Under the pieces are notes generated by a model. That model did no database searches. It worked only from the letters and a program-made list of their open reading frames with translations, and was not told where the DNA came from. From the NCBI GenBank assembly GCA_039654915.1, contig CM077597.1, positions 39,654,001-39,718,000 of the forward strand: DNA of 64,000 nucleotides, in the 5' to 3' direction. Numbering within the stretch: position 1 is the stretch's first letter; every line of letters starts with the position of its first letter. The position numbers and the translations under genes are program-made. Below are positions 48,722-59,624 of this stretch, one piece after another. The stretch is from Aquilaria yunnanensis (taxonomy: Eukaryota > Streptophyta > Magnoliopsida > Malvales > Thymelaeaceae).

Positions 48722-50112
48722 AGTGTTCTAAATTAAGTTTAATACCTTAATTTGAGTTTACATAGCAAGAATAGGAAAGTTTAGCAAAGTTCACTAAGTT
48801 TCAATGAGGTTAATGCACTAAATAATGAATAGTCGGGCTGCATCCCAAATGGTTAAAATGAGATTTTATGACTTAACTTTTAACTTTAACCCAAATCTTG
48901 AAGAAATAAACAAGGATTAATCAAGAATAGCTAGGGTTACCAAAAGATGGAGACTTAATTGCAACAAGTCTAATACTTTGGTGGCTTTGGTGTTAAACAA
49001 GGGTTATAAGAGGGTAAAGTGAGGGGAGGCAGCCTTAATTCGAGTTCATCCTCTTCACCCTCATTTCTCTACCCAATTGAGCTTGGAATCAAGATTTCTT
49101 GGTAAAAGAAGAAGCCATCATAAGTATATAGGCCATTGGGAGCTCATTTCAAGTATTAAACCATGGTTTTGGAGCTTGGAAGCATGTTTTTTCCCATCCC
49201 CTATTTTTAGTATGAGGTAACCAATGTGTTCTTGATTGAATTCATGTTTATTAGTTGGTTAGGAGCTTGGGTTTTGGTTAGAAAGCAAGAATTTGATGTT
49301 TATTACCTATATTTTGTTTGGAACTTAAGTGGTGCTTTGTTGAACTTAGTGGATTGGAAGAGTGCTTGATTCTTGCTTGTTACTTGGAGTTGAGGTAAGG
49401 GAGTTGTATTTTTTAGTTCAATTAATGCTATTGGAATGAGGTTGCTTGGAAAAGTCAAGTAATTCTAGCAATAGCATTAATTAGAGGACAAGGTTGAATC
49501 ATGGTGGACTAGGAGGTTTGTGATGGTTGGAATGATGTTATGAGGAATCATAGACTAGCTTGTGATAGTTGGTTGTGATCTATGCAACATGTTTTACATG
49601 TATTTGGAGTTTGGAGGCTAACCAAGCATGTTTAATGTGTTTGGTAAGTGTCCAAAGTTTATAACAGCAAAATCTGTGAAAATTCTGTAGATTTACAGAT
49701 TCGCGACGCATCACCAGTTTCATGCTATTGCCCATGATGGGTCACCAATACCAGAATGAATTGGCAGAACGTCACCAATTGTGGTGGCATGTCACCACAG
49801 TTGGCTATGCATCGGCAATACAGGAGAAAGTTGGCAGAATGTTGCCAATTATGGCGACGCGCTACCCCAGGTATGTTGGCTGAATTTTCCAAGTTTTGCT
49901 AGGAACATAAAGAGAAGACCTAAAGGGGTTGTTAGGGTACCTTGGGGTCTAAGCATTTTGGGGGTACTCTGAGACTTTCAAAAGTCCTTCGAGACCTCGG
50001 AGTTTTCTTGACTTTTGTAAAGTTTTTATGGTTACTTTTACCATAAGCAAGAAAACTAGTTTACTAACGTTCATAACTAAGTACCACTAGCTAGGGTGGA
50101 AGGTTTAAAACC
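48722..50112. mobile_element. LTR-like sequence of unknown family within G2
   Basis: Non-coding, with the texture of a chromovirus LTR: GAGGTAAG and AGCTTGGAATCAAG stretches resembling those in the solo LTR at 35857, and a GC-rich cluster of gCGaCGC / GTCACCA / TTGGCAGA motifs at ~49700-49870. A possible start TGTTCTAAATTAAG lies at 48723, directly after G2 protease; no other copy in the window confirms the ends. Alternatively it is a degraded part of G2 itself. No genes seen. Confidence 0.45.
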
Positions 50113-51350
50113 TGATGCCCGTTGGCATCCTCATTGTGTGAAATAGTGACCTGAGGTAGGGACTTCGGGTATGAAGGCGTCTAAATGAGAGACTTCCAAT
50201 ATGAGGGTTGTTGCAAGACTCAGAAAAACAAGGGTTAGAGACTCCCCGAAATGTGTTTTAGGGGGAAGAGCCTCCGATGCCCAAGTCAGTATTTGGGGAA
50301 TAAGGAGCAGAGAGTGGAGAGTAGAAAGTAGAGAGAGTCTCCCTCCTTCTTACCAAGGTCACTCCTAGGTATGTATAGGAGGTCGTAAGGAAGAGGCCAT
50401 TTGACATAACCCACTTAGATCATGACACATGCTCGGCCGGATGTGATCCGTACTTCTGCAGACAGGTATCTTTAGCTAGCCCTAACCCGTTCTGGCCAAA
50501 GGTCAGGGCCGTGTGGAAGGTCTCTATGTCAGGGGCGTGTGAGGTCTCTGTGTTAGAGGCTCACCAACCATTTTTTTCATGTCTTTGCAAAACCACTTTG
50601 GGGAACTAGACCGCTTCGGAGTATGAGACTGCTTCAACGCAGGAGGTCTCCTTCGACCCAACATTACCACCGAGTGTTGGTAGGAAAGGTCCTTCGGCAG
50701 AATGAGGCACATTCGGGATACGCTTTCTCTTGCCGAAGGCGAGGATATACACTCCTGAAGTTGGTGGGCTCAATATCTGAGGGTGATTGTTCATGCCTTT
50801 TTCGAGGTCAGTCCAATCACTTACTGACAGTAGTTGAGGTCGGGACTAGCTCCTCCCCGAAGGTGGTCTTTCGCTAGGTGATAAGATCTTTGGAGACATT
50901 GGCCCTTCGGCAGTTGGGTGGTGTCCACACCAAGGATGCTGGGGGCTCTCTTTTCCCGAGGTTGGTCACGTGTGTTCCCCAAGGGTGGTACTCACCAGGC
51001 CAACCTGGGGAATCTCCAAGGGTAATAGCCCTTTGACTATCACATTCCCTTCTCAGAAAGTGAAAGTTGTATCTTCGGTGCTTGAGCTTTTATAAGCTTG
51101 TCGTGGAACTCTTGGGAGGTGTCAGCCATCTCAACTAGTATGACTGGACTTTTGACTTAGGTTACATTCTTCGGAAGGGGGCAACTCTCTAGGTTAAGAT
51201 GTCTCTTCAAGCTAGGGTAGTCCTATCATCATTCAAGTGGTACTTCCTCTTTTTTGGCCGAGCTTCTTATTTTCCCAAAGTTTTTACTTCGGAATGAAGT
51301 GCATATTCCCCTTCTTATTTTTTGTTGCCTCAATGAATCATCACATCTTC
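50113..51350 (-). mobile_element. Element T 3' LTR (outer end fixed, inner end uncertain)
   Basis: Starts TGATGCCCGTTGGCATCCTCA; the same 21 nt, with two differences, follow the T primer-binding site at 60551-60571, so this is the LTR edge. The body is rich in CTTCGG/CCGAAG words typical of this element's non-coding DNA. A TATA box on the minus strand at 51088-51094 fits the LTR promoter. The inner end is not resolved: I place it between about 51230 and 51540. Confidence 0.7.
51088..51094 (-). promoter_or_regulatory. TATA box of element T LTR
   Basis: Minus strand reads GCTTATAAAAGCTC, a strong TATA box facing the outer end of the LTR. Transcription from the matching position in the missing 5' LTR would have run into T gag. 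Confidence 0.55.
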
Positions 51351-51434
51351 TCGATCAGATAGATTCATCACTTTGGGCTAAACTTGCATAGGTCTGCTAG
51401 CTGTTAAGAGGCGTGCCCTCATTTCCCGCATCAA

Positions 51435-51483
51435 GTGACACATGTCACCTAGCGACTGGCAAACAGTCACGTCCGTTACGTCA
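51435..51483. promoter_or_regulatory. Possible upstream promoter motifs of the antisense unit
   Basis: GTGACACATGTCAC (51435-51448) is an inverted repeat GTGACA/TGTCAC, and TTACGTCA (51476-51483) holds a TGACG core like plant bZIP (as-1/CRE) sites. They lie 60-110 bp upstream of the plus-strand TATA box at 51544. Function is inference. Confidence 0.45.
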
Positions 51484-51543
51484 GTCGTGTCCCTTCTTCC
51501 TTGAGGGATCATTTTGGGGACGCTTCACCTACCCCCTTCGGCC

Positions 51544-51551
51544 TATATAAA
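51544..51551 (+). promoter_or_regulatory. TATA box of the antisense unit
   Basis: CCTATATAAACCC on the plus strand, a close match to plant TATA boxes. A pyrimidine-rich stretch with CTCAG lies ~25 bp downstream, suitable for a start site, and the first ATG of the gene-like unit is at 51781. Confidence 0.6.
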
Positions 51552-51780
51552 CCCTTCCTCCTCAGTTTTTTCCACGCTTCTGTTCATTTGCTATCTTTTT
51601 CTCTCGAGTTTCCTCTTATCTCTTTCTTTTTCCGGCGGCGGTGCTAGCGGCGGAGCAATTTTCGGTGACTTTTGTGGTGGTCTTCTGAAGTTGATACTTT
51701 GGTCCGAACTTAGGTGGGTTTCTTTTCTAAACATCTTTTTTGCATGGGTGTCCAATCCTTTTCTTCTCATCCAGAACATG

Positions 51781-54022
51781 TCCTCTCTAGTCCCGCTTAT
51801 GTCTGTTCGACCTGTTCCCGAGAGTTGGCTTCCCCTTAACTCTCATCCAAGTTGTGCCACTTTGGAGAAGTTGGATAAGTGGTCAACTAAATTCTTTCTC
51901 CTCTCTTATGCTATTACTAGGCTACTTAGTCCCGGTTTGCCTAGTTACATGCCATGTTTGGATGAGGTTATCGTCTTCCGGGCCTAACTGAAGGCACCCT
52001 CCCCCAAAGATGGTTTGTGAGTTTTTAGAATTCCATGGCATAGCTGTGAATCAATTCCCCCGAACTCCTATTCTTACTTCAATGCCTTCCTCTCCATGTG
52101 TTGCGTCTTCAAGATAGAGCCCCACTTCATCTTCTTCATGTAGTATTATAGACTCTACCTTGTTCCAAATGGTGGTTTCTATTTCTTGCTTCCTTGGGGA
52201 TCTAGGGGCAAAATGTACACATTCACCTTCAGAACGAAGGACAGCTAGCGAGGGTGGTAGAAGAAGTTCTTCTTTTTTAGGGTAGATGAAAAGTGGAAGC
52301 ATGTGCCAAGAAAATGGGCTTCGAGGACTTTGTACATTGATGTAGTTGATCCCCGAAAGCTGTTAACCTTAGAGTTAGAAGCCCAATTTGAGGAGTTCGA
52401 CAACCATATTCGGGCTATCACGGACTGGGATCCCGAGGTCCCCCCGCGTTCCTTATACCCCTTTCCCATTAGATGGAATTTCATGACCGAAGAGGTCCTT
52501 CGGGAGCTGGGGTGGATCAAGGAACACATTACCAATCTGAACATGTCGAAGCCTCATTTTGAGGGGAAGAAGGCATGGCTAGTAATGCTCCTTTGGGGTG
52601 AACTCACACATTTGGCTCTTGAAGAGAGTGAGTTTCTTTCCAGATTTTTTCATATATCTCCTTCTGTACTTACACTGATGTTCTTCTTTTTGTAGAGATG
52701 GGTGACAAGTTGGGTGACAAGTCTGCTGCATTTTACAAGTCTCTCTTCCTTGGTCAGGCCGAGAAAGGGGAGCAACAGAGGAAGAAGTCAGGGCTGAAGA
52801 GGTAGAAGGCACCTGGGGGATCATCTTCAGCCCCGAAGTCAAAGAAGACAATGGATGACTCTCTTCTACCTCCGCCCAATGGCAATGTGGAGGTGCAGGG
52901 CCTAACCTCTGTTCGCACTGAACCCCCTTTAGAGCCAGCCATCTCCTCAACTCCCCTAAGTCCCAATATTATGGCAGAGGCCTTGGGGACCTCGGTTAGG
53001 GGATTTTTGGCCGAAGAGCTTGAGGAGCGCCGAAGGAGGAAAGGCAAGCACGTTCCTTTTGAGGTCCTCGAGGTTAGTGACTCCGAGGGAGATGATGCCG
53101 AGCTTCCACCAAGTTTGTCCCCTAGCCGTTCTTCTATGAGTTTGGGAATTTTTGGTATTTTAGATCTTATAGATGAATGGCTAAGGGATAACATTCTAAT
53201 GGAACTTTGGCATGATTTTGCAGGTGAAGAAGTGCAAGCTCCCTGGGTGGAGGATCACGCCCGAAAAAGGGCCATTTGGGACTCCAAAATCCCAAGGGGG
53301 AAGGTTCCGATGGAGCCCTTCTAGACTTTCATGAAGGACATGGACTTGTTCTCCGAGGATAGCCAGAAGATGGCTCCACAAATGGTGAATGGCGTCATCA
53401 CACATGCCACTTTTCAGTCCCTGACAGAGGAATGTCCGAATGAGGAGGTCCTCGCCGCGAGGATGAGTGAGCAGGTTGCCTAGGTAAACCCCTACCCTTT
53501 AATACTTAGGAATTTTCTGTGCTATTGTGGCCCTTTATTCCTTATTCGGGGTTTTTCATTTTGCAGCTCTTGGCGTATACAGGGTACTTCCGAGCTTGGG
53601 CAGAAAAACAATCTTCAGTCCAAAGTTGGTCCGAGGAGGCCTTGGCAAAGGCCAGGGAACTCTTTGCTAGCTCTGTCATCAAGTACAGTGAGCTTAATAA
53701 AATAGCCAAGGAAGATCTGGCTAACCTTCGAGAGGAGATGCTCAAAACCCAAAGGGAGCTCATTCAAGACTTCACCGTGAAGATGTCAGACCTTGGTGTG
53801 AAGGTGATAGCTCTGACCTCGGCTAATGAGGTTTTACAAAAGGATAAGGAGGACGCTGCTACTGAAGTTTCGAAGGCATTTGGTCTCAACTCCAAACTTC
53901 AGGCCGAGGTCGATAAGTTAGAGAATGAGGGAAAAAAGAAGAAGAAAAAGTTAGAGAAGGAGGTCGTAGAGCTCAGGAAAGAACTGCTAGATTTGGACGT
54001 GAAAAAGACTAAGTCCGACTAG
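51781..54022 (+). pseudogene. Antisense gene-like unit of element T (coiled-coil protein)
   Basis: Oriented opposite to T gag-pol and located between integrase and the 3' LTR. Segments: 51781-51987 (Met-start, ending early), 52005-52300 (damaged), 52303-52627 (WASRTLYIDVV..., IRAITDWDPEVPPRSLYPFP), 52851-53324 (acidic/basic linker, EELEERRRRKGKHVP) and 53567-54022, about 150 residues of strong heptad coiled coil (ANLREEMLKTQRELIQDF, KLENEGKKKKKKLEKEVVEL). Candidate introns with GT...AG ends: 52628-52695 and 53484-53566. Layout recalls the plant putative gypsy-type transposon domain family (PF04195-like N-terminus plus coiled coil) and antisense ORFs known in Tat elements such as Grande. Domain match is by memory, not computed. 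Damaged here. Confidence 0.65.
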
Positions 54023-55268
54023 GCAACAAAAATAGGTCTTATCAGGACGGTTTTTGCTTGGCTCGTCGCCAAGTTCTGTATAGATTTCCCGACCTTGACC
54101 TCTCTTTTTTGGCGGCCCTGGACATCCCTGAAGGACCATCTTGGCAGTGGTCAAGGGCAGAGTTCCTTATCTTCTTTCTATTCCTCCTTCGGCACCTAGA
54201 GTGCTGCCACAGAAAGAGATTCCGAAGCTGAAAATGCTGAAGATGCTGAAAAGCTGGCAGATGCCTAGGATCTCGAATAGGCCTCCTTTTTCTTATTTTT
54301 CTTTTGTAATCCATCCTTTGTACTTTATCATAGTGTTAATGAAATTTCTCTTTTCTTCAAAATTCTGGCTAAGGTCCTTAATGGACTATATTCGGACTCG
54401 AAGGGTGCCATGGGAATATTCGGTTAGTACCCCTTCAAAAAAACATCATCCTCTGCATAACTTAACCCATGTTGAAATCAGTCAAGTGCCTTTTATGCCG
54501 ATCACGTTTGATCAACGTCTTTCGGAAAAAGTTACCCTTCAGTCATACCCATGTTCGGACGACCGCCTTCTGCCAGTTGGCATCCTTTTATTTTTGAAAA
54601 TTTTTCTATGTTCCAGTCATGCATATAGGAAATACTCCCCTTCAAGAACCATGTTCGGGAAAAGGAAATATTCATCTTTGGAAGTAACCATCTTCTGTCA
54701 TACCTCCTTGGTGTTTTTGCATGACTTTCTAGTTGAAAACTTTTCTAAGTGTGTACTTAGGCATTTTTAGGGGATGAGCACCTTCGGTCATCATCCATTG
54801 GAGGCAACTATGCTCGGTTGTGCATCTTCGGCGCAACTTAACCTCCGCCATAGTTCACCCCTTTTTCTTTAACCATGTTTGGTTGGTATAATTCGGCGAA
54901 GACTGACCATTTCCGTGAGTTTACCCCTTCAGCGTGACCATGTTCGGTCTTCCACCTCGGAACCGGGCATTTTTTATTTTCTTGCTCGGAAGCAAACATG
55001 TTCAGTCAAATATGCCTTCAGTCAAGAATGGAAATAGTTTCACACAGGAATTTTCAGAAAAAACATCATTCAGTTTCTACACCATGTTCGGTCAGTCACC
55101 CTTAGGGAGAACTGTAAAAAATTTTCCTTAGAGAAATTTCTGAGTGTAGAATTTTTTCAAAGACTCTGAATGCCATGTATTTTTCAATTCTCCTCCTTCG
55201 GTATCGCCGAGCTTGTAGACTCTAGAATGAACTTCCTCGAGGACCAAATAGGGTCCATCCTAATTTGC
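54023..55268. other. Element T non-coding spacer with degenerate motif repeats
   Basis: Between the antisense unit and integrase. It holds irregular repeats of an ACCATGTTCGGTC-like motif (near 54550, 54646, 54788, 54877, 54937, 55080) and many CTTCGG words. Tandem repeats at this place are common in Tat elements. ORFs here (such as 54141-54770) show no recognisable domain. Confidence 0.6.
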
Positions 55269-56148
55269 CTAAAGTACTCCATGGGATGGTTTTTGGGCTT
55301 CAAACTCAACTCCTAAGAGGACGAGGTCCTCTTTTTTTATCCGTTTTCGTTTGATGTGCAAGTTTGTAGCGACGACTACTCTTTGTTGAAAGGCTTTTCT
55401 TCTGAGTTCAGCCATCTCTCTATGCTCTTCAATTAGGTCCAACTTGGTCCTTAAACCAAGGTTCTTCCCTTTTTCATCGAACACCTGTATCCTCAAGGAT
55501 GGCTGTATGACCTCGACAGGAATAATGGCCTCTGTCCCGAACACGAGTAAGAAGGGTGTTCCACCCGTGGCCTTTCTCGAAGTGGTTCAGGAGCTCCACA
55601 GCACGCTCAGAAGCTCTCCTGGCCATTTTCCTTTTGCTTCTTTCAACCTTTTTTTCAGACCATCTTTTATTCTTCTATTGGACACTTCAACTTGTCCATT
55701 GCTCTAAGGATGGGTCACCGGGGTGAAGTGCAATTTAATTGCATGGTCGGTTATGAATTCCTGGAACCCTTTATCAGTAAATTAGGAACCATTATTGGCT
55801 ACTATCACCCTCAGAATGCCAAATCTGCATATGATGTTTTTCTAGACAAAATTTCACTCCTTTGGGAGCAGTTGGGAAAGGCTCGATGAGGCCGATACCC
55901 CATACGGCGAAGGGGCAGGGGTAGTTGGCCGAAGTTATCATTTTCGAGGGTAGTCTCTGGACAGGAGCGTGTCTTTGGCAATTGTTGCACTTTTGGATGA
56001 ACTACCTTGCATCCTTCCTCAGAGTAGGCTAGAAATATCCTTGCCGAAGGAGGACCCCGGCAAGGGCATCAGTTCCTATGCACGAACAATAGGCTCCCTC
56101 ATGGACTTCTTTAAGGATTATTTCAACATCCTCTTCGCTGATACACCT
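55269..56148 (-). pseudogene. Element T integrase (heavily broken)
   Basis: The C-terminal piece, 55269-55544, is open: TEAIIPVEVIQPSLR and the KRKRIKKEDLVL region typical of Tat-type integrase ends. Between 55545 and 56148 the zinc finger (CNNCQRHAP) and core are visible only across several frames with many stops, including W and R/Q codons turned into TAG. The frame continues from the RNase H segment through a TAA at 56149-56151. Confidence 0.82.
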
Positions 56149-56874
56149 TTATAATGGAGTTGCATACCCTTGCCAGTACAGCTCCTCCCCAATTAGGTAG
56201 TATCTTCTTAAACACGTTTGCACTTTGGCTGCTTCAAGAGGGTCCTCGGGAAGTTTCGAGGTTGAGAGGTTTTTTTTTATAGGGGCCTTCCACCCTTGTC
56301 CCGATGTTGTTATGCAAATTACTGCTATACTCGGCTGATGTAGTACCTCGGTAGACTTTTTTGATTTGGCCAGAGTGTCGGCCTCCATATTATCTTGTTG
56401 AGGTACATTTTCTATATGCACCGTCTCAAACTCTTGGATGAGCTTCTTGACGAGGTCATGGTGTTTTTCCAAGTTTGGGTCCCTTATGCCATAGTCCCTC
56501 GCCACCTGTGAGACGACTAGCTGAGAATCGCTGTGGGCCTTCAGGTTTCTCACACCAACTCTCTTAGCCAGCCATAACCCTGCTATAAGGGCTTCATATT
56601 CGGTGGCGTTGTTGGTGACATTGAATCCAAATTTGATGGCCTTCCTTGCTTCCATGCCTTCAGCACCGCGGAGGATTACTCCAGCTCCTTCGTGTTCAGA
56701 GCCGGAAGCTCCATCAACAAAGAGTGTCCACTTAGGTTTATCTTTTCCAAGGTCTTCCAGGGTATCCTTGGTTTTTGGGACTTCAGCAATGAAGTTTGCC
56801 AATGCTTGGGCCTTTATTGCCCTTCTCAGCTCATAAGTAATGTCATATTCACTGAGCTCAATGCACCATTTCAC
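56149..56874 (-). pseudogene. Element T second (archaeal-type) RNase H
   Basis: 241 residues. After the end of the first RNase H (KWCIELSEYDITYELRRAIK), residues ~65-190 form a complete RNase H: TLFVDGASGSEHEGAGVIL (Asp), NATEYEALIAGL (Glu), AHSDSQLVVSQV (Asp) and MEADTLAK (Asp). The four DEDD residues are intact. A second RNase H between the first and the integrase marks the Tat lineage. The tail reaches the integrase N-terminus (LYWQGYATPL). Confidence 0.9.
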
Positions 56875-57107
56875 AATCTCCTCGAGTGGTCTACCTTCCT
56901 CATGACATCCCGAAAAGGTAGGTTACTTCGGACAATAATAAGCTGTCTCTGGAAGTAAGGTCGCAACCTTCTACTTGCCAATACTAAGGCATATATGGCC
57001 TTTTGTAGAAAAGGGTACTTAACTTCAGCACCATGTGGGGACTTGCTCACATAGTATACTGGCCACTGCCTTCCTCCCTTTACCTTTACAAGTACCGAAC
57101 TCACCAC
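56871..57107 (-). pseudogene. Element T first RNase H
   Basis: Holds VYYVSKSPHGAEVKYPFLQK and ALVLASRRLRPYFQRQLI, the central part of the gypsy RNase H that follows RT. A stop (TGA near 56871) splits it from the next segment, and several stops separate it from the RT. Confidence 0.85.
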
Positions 57108-58358
57108 TTTTTCCCTGACGGTGAGGTAAAGGATGAGATGTTCTCTTTCCCTTGGCTACCGAAGTGTCAGCAAATGGGTTAGGTTGCTTTTGAACTCATC
57201 CCAGGCCTATTGGTAGTCTTCATTCCAAGGATGTTCCTCAGATCCGAAGGTACCTTCAGTTTTTGCTGCTTTGGTGAGCACTTTGAAGAACGATCGGCAC
57301 CGATCCCCATATTTGGAGATGAATCTACTGAGGGAAGTGATTCTCCCAGTTAGGCTTCCCACGTCCTTGGTTGTTATGGGAGTTCAGAATCCTAGCAGGG
57401 CATTAACTTTTTCTAGGTTGGCATCGATACGTCTTTCCGATACCATGAATCCAAAGAACTTGCCTGCATTCACCCCAAACATGCACTTCTTCGGGTTGAG
57501 ACGAATTCCGAATTCCCGAAGTCAGTGGAATGTTTCCCTTAAGTCTAAGATATGACTACTAGGTAGTTTGCTCTTAACTATCATATCATCGACATACACT
57601 TCCAAATTCCTCCCGATTTGGGTGTTGAACACCTTATTCATCAGTCTTTAGTACGTCGCCCTTTCATTCTTCAAACCGAAGGGCACTCTGACATAGCAGT
57701 AGGTCCCGACTTCATTGATGAAGGCGGTTTTCTCCTCATCTTTGGGATCCATCCGAATTTGGTGGTATTTACTGAAGGCATCGAGGAAGCTAAGCAGACT
57801 GTATTCGGCGGTGGAGTCCACCAATTGATCTATTGATGGCAAAGGATATGAATCCTTAGGACAGGCATTGTTTATGTTTCGAAAGTCAATGCACATTCAG
57901 AGTTTATTACTCACTTCTTTTGTAGCAATAACTACATTGCTAAGCCATTCGGGGTACTTGACCTCTCTTATTACTCCTGCTTCTGTTAATTGTTGGACTT
58001 CAATTCTGAAGAAGCTATTCTTATGCGCCAAGAGGCTTCGCTTTTTTTGTCGAACAGGCTTCACCTCCGGTCGCACTTTAAGGCTATGTTGGATTCTGTG
58101 AGGGTTTACCCCAGGCATGTCTTTCGGAGAGTAGGTAAACAGATCTTTGTTAATTAATAGAAAAGATACAAGCTTTTCCTTGTAACCTTTGGCCAGTTGT
58201 TTCCCCACTCGGGTACTTCGACCTGGGACAAGTTCTACATCCTCTGTTTCTATTTTTTCTGGGTCACCTGCTCTTTCCCCCATTGCCTCCTCTCCGAGCA
58301 TGGTCTTTTCTTCTGAAGTATATGCATGGATCTTCATTGGGCTTTGTCTTGCTTTCAC
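57108..58358 (-). pseudogene. Element T reverse transcriptase
   Basis: Residues at 57897-58358 include LVPGRSTRVGKQL, HRIQHSLKVRPEVKPVRQKK, EAGVIREVKYPEWLSNVV; then after a TGA (Arg position) 57648-57896 reads MCIDFRNINNACPKDSYPLP and DAFSKYHQIRMD; then after TAA (Gln position) the catalytic YVDD is found at ~57585-57596. Further downstream four or more stops interrupt the thumb and connection. Family: Ty3/gypsy Tat (Retand/Ogre-like). Enzyme is dead by truncation, not by loss of YVDD. Confidence 0.9.
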
Positions 58359-58491
58359 GAAGACTTTCCTCAGTTTTGCTTAGTCAATGAATATCTTTGT
58401 ATCACCTTCCTTCGTTTCGAAGGTGACTGTCAAGTACTTCACATCCGGGCGAATGTGAAGATTCCCTTGTTTCTACATTGCAAGGATGGCA

Positions 58492-58862
58492 TTATATGAA
58501 GAAGGGACATCTATGATGATGAACCTTGTCATGGTGGAGCTGAAGAGCTTTTTCTTGCTCTAAACCGAAGTTCCTTTTAACATTAGAGGTAGGTCGATCC
58601 ACTCGAGGACAGGGAGTTCGAATGGACCTACCCCGAAGGTAGGGGAGGTGACAGGTTTGAGGTCGCCTTTTGAGATGCCCAAGTTCAGCAGTAGGTGGGA
58701 GAATAGAAGATCGGCATTGGAACCGTTGTTGGTGAGCACTCTTTTGATGCCCCAACTCCCTATCCTTGCCATAATTAGGAGGAGGTCATCATGAGGGAAC
58801 TTCACGGTATACCCATCTTTCTGAACAAGCTTGTTTGCTGGGTTCCCAAACTCCATCATCAA
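58492..58862 (-). pseudogene. Element T aspartic protease with mutated active site
   Basis: The 58560-58862 segment shows KFPHDDLLLIMARIGSWGIK, RVLTNNGSNADLLF and GISKGDLKPVTSPTFGVG, the Tat protease arrangement. The active-site triad reads N-N-G where D-(S/N)-G is expected; the first Asn corresponds to GAC changed to AAC. It ends in a stop near 58560 and the rest toward RT is frameshifted. Confidence 0.8.
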
Positions 58863-58868
58863 GATTTG

Positions 58869-59624
58869 CTAGACTTTTCTTTTCCTTTTGGCTGAGGGTA
58901 TTCTAGTGGTGATTGTCTGGATTACTCCTACCAGAGGTGGTGGATGCTTCCTGGGACTTTGGTTCTGACGTTGGTTGGAATCATAGCCCTCATCTTCTCC
59001 TTTCCTCTCTTCATCCTTTCTTCCTTTCGGTGAGGAGATATGCAGGTAATGCCAAAGTTGTCCTTGCTTGATCAAAGACTCAATATACTTTCTTAGCTGG
59101 AAGCAATCCTCAGTGTCGTGCCCATGATCCCTATGAAACTGGCAGAATTTCTTCATATTCTTTTTGTTGTCTGAGTTCATGACCTTTAGACGTTGGATCG
59201 GGTTCCCTTGCCTTTCCATTACCATCAGCATGTTCATTCTTGAGGTGTTCAAGGGAGTGAATGACATTGGTTTCTTCCCCATCCATTTCCGAGGTTTTCC
59301 CTCGCCCTCGGTTAGGTACCAAGGTTGGTGACTCTGGCCTTCGAAGTGATGGTGATCAGACTTCCGCCCTCCCATCCTTAGCTTTTCGGCTGTCATATGT
59401 TGTTCTGCCCTTCGGTAGAATTCTCCAAGGGTGTCTGGGGGATCTTTGGAGAACTTATAGAAGAGTTGTGAATCTCTTTGAAGTCCTCTGATCATGGTGA
59501 GGATGCGAATTTTGGGGTGGAATTCGGGCACGCTCAGGGTTTCTTGGTTGAAACTCTCGACATAGTCCCGAATGGTTTCCCCATTCTTTTGGGCTATGTC
59601 AAACATCTGGACGGGCATCTTCAC
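58869..59624 (-). pseudogene. Element T gag, C-terminal half
   Basis: 251 residues. Gag core (FDIAQKNGETIRDYVESFNQ, LTMIRGLQRDSQLFYKFSK, DTLGEFYRRAEQHMTAEKLR) and a nucleocapsid motif CQFHRDHGHDTEDCFQLRKY, the CHHC-type form seen in Tat gag. The Met at 59624 is internal. Upstream gag is in other frames. Confidence 0.88.

Noticed and set aside
52579..53194. Minus-strand ORFs opposite the antisense unit
   Set aside because: No gag-pol motifs; the plus-strand reading has the coherent coiled coil and splice-like gaps.
54141..54770. 209-residue plus-strand ORF after the antisense unit
   Set aside because: Starts out of frame with the coiled-coil exon, composition is Ser/Phe/Leu-rich without domains, and it crosses the motif-repeat spacer.
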